Shown here: positions 23,728 through 31,353 of the stretch, in pieces
Layout: every line of letters starts with the position of its first letter
Numbering within the stretch: position 1 is the first letter of the stretch
From: an uncultured Lachnoclostridium sp.
GTDB taxonomy: Bacteria > Bacillota > Clostridia > Lachnospirales > Lachnospiraceae
NCBI GenBank assembly: GCA_946402335.1
Contig: CAMIWE010000018.1
Location: 1-37,265, forward strand
Length of the DNA stretch: 37,265 nucleotides
Direction of reading: 5' to 3'
Notes under the pieces: generated by a model
Database searches by the model: none
What the model was told of the DNA's origin: nothing
The model's input: only the letters and a program-made list of their open reading frames with translations
Program-made: the position numbers and the translations under genes

Positions 23728-25212
23728 TTATTTGTGATACAGTTTCTTGGTCTCGTAAACCGGCTCGCAGGTCAGATGCATGCCGAGCTTACGGAATACG
23801 CCTTCGTCAACGCCCGAAAGGATAACACTGGAATGCACTTCACAGTGCTTAAGGTTTTCGAGCTGCTTCATTGCCTCCTCGGCAATCGGAAGACGGCTTG
23901 CAACGATGGACAGTGCTAACAGTGTCTCATCAGTATGCAGTCTCGGGTTACGGTTTCCGAGATGGTTCACCTTAAGATCCTGGATCGGCTCGAGAATCTC
24001 CGGGGAAAGGAGTCTCATATTGTCATCTATTCCTGCCATATACTTGAGTGCGTTCAGTATGGCGGCGGAACTGGCTCCGAGAAGCGGAGACGTCTTTCCG
24101 GTAATGATCGTGCCGTCGTTCAGCTCGATCGCAACAGCCGGAGCGCCGGTTTCTTCCGCCTTCTGAAGTGCGGCGGGAACAACCTTGCGGTCTTCCTTGC
24201 GGATGCCCGCCTGCTCCATCAGGAGCTCAATCTTAAGAACCGCCTCTTCGTCCGCACGGTTCTTGCGGCACTCGCAAAGCGTCGAATAGTAACGGCGGAT
24301 AATCTCTTCGCGGGACGCAATACGCGTTGCCTCGTCGTCAATGATGCAGTTGCCTGCCATGTTAACGCCCATATCGGTCGGGGATTTGTACGGAGACTTG
24401 CCGAAGATCCGCTCGAACATGGCGTTCAGAACGGGGAAAATCTCAACGTCACGGTTATAGTTAACCGTCGTAACACCGTATGCCTCGAGATGGAACGGAT
24501 CGATCATGTTCACGTCCTTCAGGTCTGCCGTAGCCGCCTCATAGGCAAGGTTTACCGGATGCTTTAACGGAAGGTTCCAGATCGGGAACGTCTCGAACTT
24601 TGCATATCCGGCACGTACCCCGCGCTTATGCTCATGATACAGCTGGGAAAGGCAGGTGGCCATTTTCCCGCTTCCCGGTCCGGGTGCGGTAACAACAATC
24701 AGGGAACGGCTCGTTTCAATGTAATCGTTCTTGCCGTAGCCTTCATCACTTACAATCTTGCTGATGTTCGAAGGATAGCCCTCAATCTTATAGGCGCGGT
24801 ATACCTTAAGGCCGAGTTCTTCCAGTTTCTTCTGGTAGCTGAGCACGTTATCATGCTCGGTAAACTGTGTCAATACGACGCTGCCGACATAGAGTCCGTA
24901 ACCGCGGAAAGCATCGATCAGACGAAGCACGTCCACATCGTAGGTAATGCTCAGATCGCCGCGGACTTTCTTTTTGATGATATCATTTGCGTTAATGGCG
25001 ATGACAATTTCAGCATCTTCCTTCAGCTGCTTTAACATGCGGATCTTACTGTCCGGTTCAAATCCCGGAAGAACACGGGAAGCATGAAAATCGTCGAACA
25101 ATTTGCCGCCGAATTCAAGGTAAAGCTTTCCGCCGAACTGTGCAATCCTTTCTTTGATGTGCTCGGACTGCATCTCAAGATACTTGTTGTTGTCAAATCC
25201 CACTCGGTACAT
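23728..25212 (-). CDS. DUF1846 family protein
   Basis: 494 aa, full family length. It begins with the family signature [19 protein letters not shown] and contains a P-loop-like GPGSGK at 178-183 within [14 protein letters not shown], a C-terminal Rossmann-like part and several conserved acidic stretches. The family is widespread in Firmicutes; structures exist but function is not established, and nucleotide binding is a reasonable inference from the P-loop. ATG with AAGGAGAG about 8 nt upstream; this ribosome-binding site lies at the end of a small tandem duplication that started in the HD-GYP gene. Between the HD-GYP gene and asnA. Confidence 0.9.
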   Translation of the reverse strand: MYRVGFDNNKYLEMQSEHIKERIAQFGGKLYLEFGGKLFDDFHASRVLPGFEPDSKIRMLKQLKEDAEIVIAINANDIIKKKVRGDLSITYDVDVLRLIDAFRGYGLYVGSVVLTQFTEHDNVLSYQKKLEELGLKVYRAYKIEGYPSNISKIVSDEGYGKNDYIETSRSLIVVTAPGPGSGKMATCLSQLYHEHKRGVRAGYAKFETFPIWNLPLKHPVNLAYEAATADLKDVNMIDPFHLEAYGVTTVNYNRDVEIFPVLNAMFERIFGKSPYKSPTDMGVNMAGNCIIDDEATRIASREEIIRRYYSTLCECRKNRADEEAVLKIELLMEQAGIRKEDRKVVPAALQKAEETGAPAVAIELNDGTIITGKTSPLLGASSAAILNALKYMAGIDDNMRLLSPEILEPIQDLKVNHLGNRNPRLHTDETLLALSIVASRLPIAEEAMKQLENLKHCEVHSSVILSGVDEGVFRKLGMHLTCEPVYETKKLYHK

Positions 25213-25236
25213 GTGTCGTACTCTCCTTCATCAGCT

Positions 25237-25312
25237 TATTCCTCCGGTTATGACTCCGGTAATGTTCATCAGCTTAACTCTTCGGTCTCCCCGCCGGACA
25301 TGTTCATCAGTT
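25237..25312 (-). repeat. Tandem 38-nt imperfect duplication at the HD-GYP 3' end
   Basis: Two adjacent 38-nt units on the minus strand (25312-25275 and 25274-25237) share about 25 of 38 bases, including CTGATGAACAT and CCGG; a third partial unit (AGCTGATGAA) starts at 25236. The HD-GYP stop codon lies in the second unit. Confidence 0.6.
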
Positions 25313-26549
25313 TGATGCTCTCGCGTTCCACATAACGCTTGATGTCCGCTTCCAGATTCAAAACGGCAATGGCGATACAGGGCTCGAAATGCGTTCCCTT
25401 TTCCTTCCGGAACACTTCCATAACCTGGCTGATATCCATGCTCGGTTTATAACTCCGCTGGCTTAAAAGGGCGTCGAGCGTATCGGCTGCCGCAACGATC
25501 CGGGCCAGCAAAGGAATGCTCTCACCGCGGTATCCGTGGGGATATCCGCTTCCGTTCCACCACTCATGATGGCACAGCGCCACATCCTTGATTGCCGTAT
25601 AAAGTTCGCGGTCCGTCAGGTTGGAAAGGTTCATCTCGATCAGTCTTCCGCCCTCGGTGGTATGGGATTTCACAATCTCATATTCCTCCGGCGTAAGCTC
25701 GCCTTCCTTCTGCAGGATGGAGTCGGGAACGTATACTTTGCCGGCATCGTGAAGCGGTGCCGCAATAACCAGGTCGTCGATCACCTTCGGCGTCAGTTCG
25801 TCCTTGTGGTAACCGTTCCGGACTAACTCTTCTGCGATCATTTTCGCATAATCCGCAGTTCTTCGGATATGGAATCCGGTATTCTCATCCTTTGATTCCA
25901 TGAAGTTTGCAAAACCGGCAATCAGCTGTTTCTGCATGCGCTTCATCTGCTTGTTCTTCGCCAGTGTTGAAATGATCGTGTCTTCAATCTTGGACACAAG
26001 CAACAGCAATACGACGAACATAACCAGATATTCGATGGTCATCCGAAAACCGTACAGTCCGAACCATTCGAAAGAGGAAATCTGCTCCGACGAATCATTC
26101 AGCTTATTCATATTGTCCGCCTCCACCGTGGCACGCAGTCCAAGGGAAAGCAACATCATACAATAGCAAACCTCTCCGATACGGATGGTGAACCATTTGC
26201 TGAAATAAAGACACGAAATCGCCGGTACAATTGCGTATGCCATATACAGGTTAATCTCAATCTTTGTTCCCGCATAACAGATACCAAGATGAATTCCGAT
26301 CAGAATAACATACTTCACAATCTCGCTGGACGGGTTGAAATGCAACAGGAAACGGGCAAGTCCGAAAACAAGGACTGCCCCCACTCCGATTACAATATCA
26401 TCCATGTAGCTCAGCGCTTCGTACTGGGCGAATCTGGTTGCTAACGCCGCAACCGGCCCGATCAGGATCAGAAGAATCCCGAAACGGCTCAGTATGACAT
26501 TGACCTTTTTTTCATTCTCCAGAAAATACGCATTCCGCTTTTCTTCCAC
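25269..26549 (-). CDS. Membrane HD-GYP domain protein (probable cyclic-di-GMP phosphodiesterase)
   Basis: 426 aa from a GTG start preceded by a G-rich ribosome-binding site. The first 190 residues carry about six transmembrane helices (around 20-40, 50-70, 78-95, 99-116, 125-142 and 168-188), an unassigned membrane sensor. The C-terminal part (about 205-415) is an HD-GYP domain: H267-D268 in LHDAGK, the HHEWWNGSGYP stretch with GYP at 335-337, and AAADTLDAL. It should hydrolyse cyclic-di-GMP using a di-metal centre. It follows trpS by 45 nt, so is probably on the trpS transcript. Its 3' end shows a decayed tandem duplication. Confidence 0.92.
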   Translation of the reverse strand: MEEKRNAYFLENEKKVNVILSRFGILLILIGPVAALATRFAQYEALSYMDDIVIGVGAVLVFGLARFLLHFNPSSEIVKYVILIGIHLGICYAGTKIEINLYMAYAIVPAISCLYFSKWFTIRIGEVCYCMMLLSLGLRATVEADNMNKLNDSSEQISSFEWFGLYGFRMTIEYLVMFVVLLLLVSKIEDTIISTLAKNKQMKRMQKQLIAGFANFMESKDENTGFHIRRTADYAKMIAEELVRNGYHKDELTPKVIDDLVIAAPLHDAGKVYVPDSILQKEGELTPEEYEIVKSHTTEGGRLIEMNLSNLTDRELYTAIKDVALCHHEWWNGSGYPHGYRGESIPLLARIVAAADTLDALLSQRSYKPSMDISQVMEVFRKEKGTHFEPCIAIAVLNLEADIKRYVERESIKLMNMSGGETEELS

Positions 26550-26594
26550 CGTAAACCCCTTCCTCCTCCGGACTGCCGCCCGAAAGACGTTTTA

Positions 26595-27674
26595 TCAGGT
26601 TGCGTTCAGCTGCTCGCGGATCCACTCCTCGTCCTCGAAGTAGTTGATCTTCATTGCGTTCTTAACTTCCGTAAGGGTCTGCGCGGCAACCTTCTCCGCC
26701 TCCGCGCTGCCTTTCTTCAGGATTTCGATAATTTCGGGAATGCGCTTCTCCCATGCAAGTCTGCGTTCCCGGATCGGGGCAAGCTCGTCATTCATAACGG
26801 CAAAGAGGAATTTCTTCACCTTTACGTCGCCGAGACCGCCTCTTGTATAATGCTCCTTCAATGCATCCAAAGACTCATATTCGGGAAGGAATTTCGCAAA
26901 GTGCTCGGGCCTGCAGAATGCATCCAGATACGTGAATACCGCATTCCCCTCAAGAGAACCCGGATCCGTAACCTTAATGTGGTTCGGGTCGGTATACATG
27001 CTCATAACCTTCGTGCGAAGTTCTTCCTCGGTGTCGGACAGGTAGATGCAGTTGCCGAGGGATTTGCTCATCTTCGCGGTTCCGTCGGTTCCCGGAAGAC
27101 GCTTGCAGATCTCATTCTCCGGAATTACGGCCTCGGGCTCAACGAGTACTTCGCCGTATGTCTGGTTGAATTTCCGCACAATCTCCCTTGCCTGTTCGAT
27201 CATCGGAAGCTGGTCCTCGCCGACCGGAACGGTCGTTGCCTTGAACGCCGTAATATCACTTGCCTGGCTGATCGGATAGGTGAAGAAGCCGACCGGAATG
27301 CTTGTCTCGAAATTCCGCATGATAATCTCGTTCTTTACGGTAGGATTCCGCTGAAGGCGGGATACCGTAACGAGATTCATGTAGTAAAACGACAGCTCCG
27401 TAAGCTCCGGAACCTGGGACTGGATGAAGATGTTCACCTTCTCGGGATCCAGTCCGGCGGCAAGATAGTCGAGTGCCACCTGCATGATGTTCTGGCGTAC
27501 CTTCTCGGGATGATCCGCATTGTCGGTAAGCGCCTGCGCATCGGCGATCATGATATATATTTTCTCAAATTCACCGGAATTCTGCAGTTCCACGCGGCGT
27601 TTTAACGAGCCGACATAATGTCCCACGTGCAGTCTTCCGGTCGGTCTGTCTCCGGTCAGAATAATCTTTCCCAT
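26595..27674 (-). CDS. trpS: Tryptophan--tRNA ligase
   Basis: 359 aa, class Ic synthetase of normal bacterial length. The nucleotide-binding PTGRLHVGHYVGSL contains the HIGH-like HVGH (16-19), and KMSKS is at 201-205. It charges tRNA-Trp in the cytoplasm. ATG with AAAGGAGG 7 nt upstream. A near-consensus promoter (27816-27844) gives a leader of about 135 nt, which has no T-box sequence but contains a perfect 18-bp palindrome near its 5' end. Genes for HD-GYP, DUF1846, AsnA and AzlCD follow with short gaps. Confidence 0.97.
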   Translation of the reverse strand: MGKIILTGDRPTGRLHVGHYVGSLKRRVELQNSGEFEKIYIMIADAQALTDNADHPEKVRQNIMQVALDYLAAGLDPEKVNIFIQSQVPELTELSFYYMNLVTVSRLQRNPTVKNEIIMRNFETSIPVGFFTYPISQASDITAFKATTVPVGEDQLPMIEQAREIVRKFNQTYGEVLVEPEAVIPENEICKRLPGTDGTAKMSKSLGNCIYLSDTEEELRTKVMSMYTDPNHIKVTDPGSLEGNAVFTYLDAFCRPEHFAKFLPEYESLDALKEHYTRGGLGDVKVKKFLFAVMNDELAPIRERRLAWEKRIPEIIEILKKGSAEAEKVAAQTLTEVKNAMKINYFEDEEWIREQLNAT

Positions 27675-27778
27675 AAAAGTCCTCCTTTATTCCGCGACAG
27701 CCCGGCCCGGCCGGTCACATTGCCGCGTTTAGAAGCCAAATGTCTGTATAAACGTTACTTTGGTCTTCTTTCTTCTCC

Positions 27779-27796
27779 CACGCGCGATCGCGCGTG
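27779..27796. promoter_or_regulatory. Perfect 18-bp palindrome in the trpS leader
   Basis: CACGCGCGATCGCGCGTG reads the same on both strands. It lies about 13-30 nt after the inferred trpS start point, where a bound repressor would block transcription; as RNA it would be a tight GC hairpin. There is no T-run next to it in the trpS direction. Confidence 0.65.
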
Positions 27797-27815
27797 CGCA
27801 TAAAAAATCTATTTA

Positions 27816-27844
27816 AGTATAGTATTTCAGTCCCGAAAAGTCAA
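27816..27844 (-). promoter_or_regulatory. Promoter of trpS
   Basis: Minus strand: -35 TTGACT (27844-27839), 17-bp spacer, -10 TATACT (27821-27816). An 8-bp hairpin (AAGAATCC / GGATTCTT, 27847-27874) lies directly upstream of the -35 and may be a second terminator for deoD or an operator. Confidence 0.75.
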
Positions 27845-27911
27845 TGAAGAATCCCTCGTAAGACGCGGATTCTTTGCACAAAATCCCATCCTTCATCCCT
27901 TTGGAAACAGA

Positions 27912-27948
27912 AACGCCCTCTTTCACGAATCCGTAAAAGAGGGTCGTT
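27912..27948 (-). terminator. Terminator after deoD
   Basis: Stem pairing AACG-CCCTCTTT (27912-27923) with AAAGAGGG-T-CGTT (27936-27948), with one bulge and a 12-nt loop. The following T-tract on the minus strand is short, so the strength is moderate. Confidence 0.6.
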
Positions 27949-27950
27949 GA

Positions 27951-28697
27951 TCAATCCATCGCCACAGCAGTGTCGAGAGCCAGTGTAATCATCTCGGTAA
28001 AGGAGGTCTGCCGCTCCTCGGCGGTAGTCGCTTCGCCGGTAACGAGACTGTCGGATATGGTGCAGATGGCAAGCGCCCGTTTGCCTGCTCTTGCCGCGTT
28101 CATGTAAAGCGCCGCGGCTTCCATTTCCACCGCCAGTACTCCCATCTTGCCCCATGCGTGAATCGGCTTTAACATCTCCGGAGCATCGGCAAGGTCTCCG
28201 TAGAAAACATCGCTTGAATGGATGTTACCGACATGGTAGCGAAGCCCGTTCTTCTCCGCCTGCTCCACACAGGTGCGAAGCAGTTTGTAATCGGCAATTG
28301 CGGACAGTGTCCCCGGCAAATGGAACTGCGAAACGTAGTTGGAATCGTAGCAGGCTCCCTGCGCGATCACGACGTCGCGCACCTTCACATTTTCATTGTA
28401 GGCGCCCGCGGAACCGACACGGATGATGTTCTCCACGCCGAAGAAGTTATACAGTTCATAGCTGTAGATGCCGATGGACGGCATTCCCATGCCGCTGGCC
28501 ATAACGCTTACCCGCTTGCCCTTGTAGGTGCCGGTATATCCCTGTACGCCGCGCACGTTGTTCACAAGCTTCGCGTCCTTAAGAAATGTTTCCGCGATAA
28601 ACTTCGCCCGAAGCGGATCGCCCGGCATCAGAACCGTCTTGGCAAAATCCTCCGGGGTTGCGTTGATATGAGGGGTCGGATAATTCTTTTCGCTCAT
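27951..28697 (-). CDS. deoD: Purine-nucleoside phosphorylase DeoD
   Basis: 248 aa from the ATG at 28697, which has AAAGGAG 8 nt upstream; an upstream in-frame extension of 26 residues has no ribosome-binding site. Hexameric PNP family marks: TVLMPGDPLRAKFIAE (phosphate and ribose site), SVMASGMGMPSIGIYS, IRVGSAGAY, VEMEAAALY (ribose-binding Glu) and ICTISDSL (catalytic Asp). It splits purine (deoxy)nucleosides with phosphate to base and (deoxy)ribose-1-phosphate in the cytoplasm. It follows deoC by 120 nt and forms a nucleoside salvage pair with it. Confidence 0.95.
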   Translation of the reverse strand: MSEKNYPTPHINATPEDFAKTVLMPGDPLRAKFIAETFLKDAKLVNNVRGVQGYTGTYKGKRVSVMASGMGMPSIGIYSYELYNFFGVENIIRVGSAGAYNENVKVRDVVIAQGACYDSNYVSQFHLPGTLSAIADYKLLRTCVEQAEKNGLRYHVGNIHSSDVFYGDLADAPEMLKPIHAWGKMGVLAVEMEAAALYMNAARAGKRALAICTISDSLVTGEATTAEERQTSFTEMITLALDTAVAMD

Positions 28698-28729
28698 CGT
28701 ATCTCTCCTTTTCCGTGGTTCCGGCCGGG

Positions 28730-28787
28730 GCCGGTCGCACCTGTATTTTCTCTGCCGGACTTGTTTGCCGGTCACGCCTGTATTATC
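28730..28787. repeat. Two imperfect direct repeats in the deoC-deoD spacer
   Basis: 21-nt copies at 28730-28750 and 28767-28787 match at 18 of 21 positions and begin with GCCGGTC. A GC hairpin (CCGGC-N4-GCCGG, near 28722-28735) lies just upstream of the deoD ribosome-binding site. Could limit or process the deoCD mRNA; no known motif. Confidence 0.5.
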
Positions 28788-28817
28788 ATTGTCTGCAATG
28801 TTGCCGGTTTGCTCGCG

Positions 28818-29504
28818 TTATGAGAAGAAGCTCAGATCCCAGTGATTCACCCGCTGTACCATAGCCTTTACTTCACTGACTACACGGCTTGTACCGAGAC
28901 GCGAGGCACCGAGTTCCAGAAACTCTTCCGCATCCTCAAGCGTCTTGATCCCGCCGGCGGCCTTTACACGCTTTCCTTTCGTGTTGGCTACCATCAGTTC
29001 AATGTCTCTGGCGGTTGCGCCGGCACCGCCGAATCCTGTGGACGTCTTGATAAAATCTGCATTCGATTCCGAAACAATCTCACACATGCGGATCTTCTCC
29101 TGATCACAAAGCATGCAGGTTTCGATAATGACTTTCAGAAGTCTGCCGTCGCAGGCTTCCTTAACCGCATTGATCTCGGCAAGAACGTCGTCAAAGCGTC
29201 CTTCCTTCACCATGCCGAGGTTGATTACCATATCGATTTCCGAAGCGCCGTCCGCAACGGCCTGTCCGGTCTCAAAACACTTTACCGCCGTCGTAGCGTA
29301 CCCGTTCGGGAAACCGATCACGGTACATACCGGGATTGCGCCTTTCACATATTCCGCAGCCTGCTTCACAAAGGACGGAGGAATGCATACCGAAGCGGTA
29401 TGGAAACGGATTCCGTCATCGCAAAGTCTGCGAATCTCTTCCCAGGTTGCTGTCTGCTTCAAAAGCGTGTGGTCTACGGCGTTCAAAATCTTCTGTAATT
29501 CCAT
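28818..29504 (-). CDS. deoC: Deoxyribose-phosphate aldolase
   Basis: 228 aa, normal class I aldolase length. The Schiff-base lysine is K153 in DFIKTSTGF; K181 in VKAAGGIK and D91 in SEIDMVINLG complete the active site. It splits 2-deoxyribose-5-phosphate into glyceraldehyde-3-phosphate and acetaldehyde in the cytoplasm, the last step of deoxynucleoside use. ATG with AGGGAG 9 nt upstream. deoD follows. A 17-bp palindrome 40-56 nt upstream (29544-29560) is a candidate operator. Confidence 0.96.
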   Translation of the reverse strand: MELQKILNAVDHTLLKQTATWEEIRRLCDDGIRFHTASVCIPPSFVKQAAEYVKGAIPVCTVIGFPNGYATTAVKCFETGQAVADGASEIDMVINLGMVKEGRFDDVLAEINAVKEACDGRLLKVIIETCMLCDQEKIRMCEIVSESNADFIKTSTGFGGAGATARDIELMVANTKGKRVKAAGGIKTLEDAEEFLELGASRLGTSRVVSEVKAMVQRVNHWDLSFFS

Positions 29505-29543
29505 GATAAAAGGCTCCCTCTCTGGTAATATTTTGACAAACGA

Positions 29544-29560
29544 TATTGTATTCTACAATA
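29544..29560. promoter_or_regulatory. Palindromic operator candidate upstream of deoC
   Basis: TATTGTA-TTC-TACAATA, 7-bp arms around a 3-bp centre, in the 65-nt gap between the CE2 gene and deoC. Its arms resemble the AT-rich half-sites of DeoR- or GntR-type repressors, but no regulator is encoded nearby. TACAAT in it could itself serve as a -10. Confidence 0.5.
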
Positions 29561-29569
29561 GTAGAGTCG

Positions 29570-30820
29570 TTATTCTGTCGTATTCTCACGGTCAACTGCT
29601 TCCTGATTCAGAAGATCCGTGATAAATCTGGAAAGCTTTACGGCCGCCCGCAAATGCGTTGCTGCACTCGGGTGCCAGTCCACGACTACGCCGTCTCTTT
29701 CCTGATTCTGCTCTTCAAACCGCATGGTCCAGATGCTCTCGTCGCCGGTTTCCATTTTAAACTCCGCGACGGCCGTTTCCATGCTCTCGCAAAGCTCGGT
29801 ACCCATGATGCCGAGGGTACAGATGATCTTCGCTTCCGGGTTCCGTTTACGTACGGTAACAAGGAAATCCTTGTAGCCGTCAATGTATTCACGGCATTTG
29901 GCTTCGTCTTTGCAATAACTGGAATCATTGGTCCCGAGATTGATCACAACGATATCCGGTGTAAACTGCGTAAAATCCCATGGCAGCCTGTCGCAGCGGA
30001 AACCGTCACCGAACGTTGCATACGAATTGCCGAGTGTCTCATAATACGGCGGAATGATCTTGTCGCCGAGCTTCTCTCCCGTAGCGGTGTATCCGGAAAC
30101 GATTCCGTACCCGCTCATGCTCACAAGACTGTAATCCGCATTCAGCCGCTCCGCTGCCAGATAAGCATAGGCCTTGGTGCAGTCCTCGTTGGCGGTTTTA
30201 TAGGTATCGACTTCGAACCGGCCGTCCACGCCGTATCCGCAGGTGATGGAATCGCCGATAAATTCAATCTTCAAAGGAAGATCGGTCAGCGGGGAAACCA
30301 TGCCGACAACCGTTGCTTTTCCGATTCCCAGAACGGAATCGGAAACCTCGGATATTTTGATCACGCGGATATAGGCGATGGTATCGTCCTCACGCCGGAT
30401 GATCGTAACGTCCTTTTCGGGTTCGTCCATCAGGAAATCCTGCGTCCGCTCCCCATCCACATAAACGGCAACCCGCGCCGCATGTACCGGATCGTCGTAT
30501 TGGTCATCCGAAACAAGATGAATCGTGCATTCGCGTCCCGCGAAGAAAAATTCAATGCCGCTTCCGGAGTAGGTACACCACCGCACCTGCCCGTCGTAAA
30601 AGGTTCTGCCGATTGTTTTTACATTGCTCTGTACCATATCCAGTTCCGTCGGCTCAAGGTTCGGAACATAAGGCTCTCTGGTCGGGTCCACTTCATTCTG
30701 TCCTTTCGTCGGAATCGGTGTAAGCGGGGCTTCTCTTGACGGCGTCTTCTCGGTCGTACAGCCGCAGGCAAGAAGGATAAACACAAAAAGAAGCCCTGTC
30801 AAAAACATACTTTTTCTCAT
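29570..30820 (-). CDS. CE2-type SGNH acetyl esterase lipoprotein
   Basis: 416 aa from the ATG at 30820 with GGGAGG 6 nt upstream. The frame is open 67 codons further up but that part lacks a ribosome-binding site and precedes the promoter. Lipobox LLAC (C19) or ACGC (C21), a Pro-rich linker (about 27-58), an N-terminal jelly-roll (about 65-180) and an SGNH domain (about 184-416) with EFIGDSITCGYG (Ser191), VVINLGTNDSS and DWHPS (Asp381, His383). This order is that of carbohydrate esterase family 2, which removes acetyl groups from xylan, glucomannan or mannan; surface location fits. Promoter at 30849-30877. The deoC gene follows after 65 nt. Confidence 0.88.
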   Translation of the reverse strand: MRKSMFLTGLLFVFILLACGCTTEKTPSREAPLTPIPTKGQNEVDPTREPYVPNLEPTELDMVQSNVKTIGRTFYDGQVRWCTYSGSGIEFFFAGRECTIHLVSDDQYDDPVHAARVAVYVDGERTQDFLMDEPEKDVTIIRREDDTIAYIRVIKISEVSDSVLGIGKATVVGMVSPLTDLPLKIEFIGDSITCGYGVDGRFEVDTYKTANEDCTKAYAYLAAERLNADYSLVSMSGYGIVSGYTATGEKLGDKIIPPYYETLGNSYATFGDGFRCDRLPWDFTQFTPDIVVINLGTNDSSYCKDEAKCREYIDGYKDFLVTVRKRNPEAKIICTLGIMGTELCESMETAVAEFKMETGDESIWTMRFEEQNQERDGVVVDWHPSAATHLRAAVKLSRFITDLLNQEAVDRENTTE

Positions 30821-30848
30821 ATGCTTCCTCCCATTCACTTCTTCTAAC

Positions 30849-30877
30849 ATCATACTGAAATCCGCCCCTTCCGTCAA
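30849..30877 (-). promoter_or_regulatory. Promoter of the CE2 esterase gene
   Basis: Minus strand: -35 TTGACG (30877-30872), 17-bp spacer, -10 TATGAT (30854-30849). The leader would be only about 20 nt, so the tandem hairpins at 31017-31106 lie upstream of the start point. Confidence 0.75.
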
Positions 30878-31016
30878 TAGAAAAAGGGCAGGTTCTCCGA
30901 GGAATCTGGCCGGAGGAAAATCTGTGAGATTTGTGCTCATTTTTTTAGCTTTATTTACGGGGATTCCCACAAAAATGCTTGGTTTTGAATTCAGGTAGGA
31001 ATGAAAATGCGTCGAT

Positions 31017-31054
31017 TGCATACGAAAAGAATCTGAACAAGCGTTTCGTATGCA
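31017..31054. repeat. Hairpin repeat, copy 1
   Basis: Perfect 11-bp arms TGCATACGAAA (31017-31027) and TTTCGTATGCA (31044-31054) around a 16-nt loop containing ATCTGAACAAG (31031-31041). No T-run. Family unknown. Confidence 0.75.
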
Positions 31055-31070
31055 GTAATTGGAAAATGAC

Positions 31071-31106
31071 TCATACGAAATATCTGAACAAGATAATTAC
31101 GTATGA
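31071..31106. repeat. Hairpin repeat, copy 2
   Basis: Arms TCATACG (31071-31077) and CGTATGA (31100-31106), extended inward by three more pairs after one mismatch. The loop again holds ATCTGAACAAG (31082-31092). Sixteen nt separate the two copies. Confidence 0.7.
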
Positions 31107-31208
31107 AACTGACAGCACCCGCTTCCCATGAAATCAAAAAATACGGGAAAACAGTAGGAAGGACCGATGGACGGCAGGTACAAAATGAGCGAAAATCGCT
31201 CCCCGCCT

Positions 31209-31247
31209 AAAAGAAACAGAGGATTGCCATTTGGGGTAATCCTCTGT
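31209..31247 (-). terminator. Terminator of carB
   Basis: Minus strand: stem ACAGAGGATT (31247-31238) with AATCCTCTGT (31225-31216), inner CC/GG pairs, then TTTCTTTT. A second small hairpin (31187-31201) follows and may act as backup. Confidence 0.85.
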
Positions 31248-31353
31248 GTAATTCAGATCTCATATTTTGTTTGCATGCACCGGGCAGAAATCAACACTTT
31301 TCGGTATATCCGAAAACATCCGGGGCACGATTATCGCATCAAGCATATCCCGA

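Larger units (their letters stand above)
30821..31353. other. Intergenic region between the CE2 gene and carB
   Basis: No gene. From the CE2 side it holds a strong promoter (30849-30877), a small AT hairpin (AAATCT-GTG-AGATTT, 30918-30932), two tandem related hairpins (31017-31054 and 31071-31106), a short hairpin GAGCGA-AAA-TCGCTC (31187-31201) and the carB terminator (31209-31247). A plus-strand reading frame of 82 codons at 31167 crosses the terminator and the carB end and is not credible. Confidence 0.7.

Noticed and set aside
27675-27815. T-box riboswitch for trpS
   Set aside because: The conserved T-box antiterminator sequence (AGGGTGGNACCGCG) is absent on the minus strand and no terminator hairpin with a T-run precedes the start.
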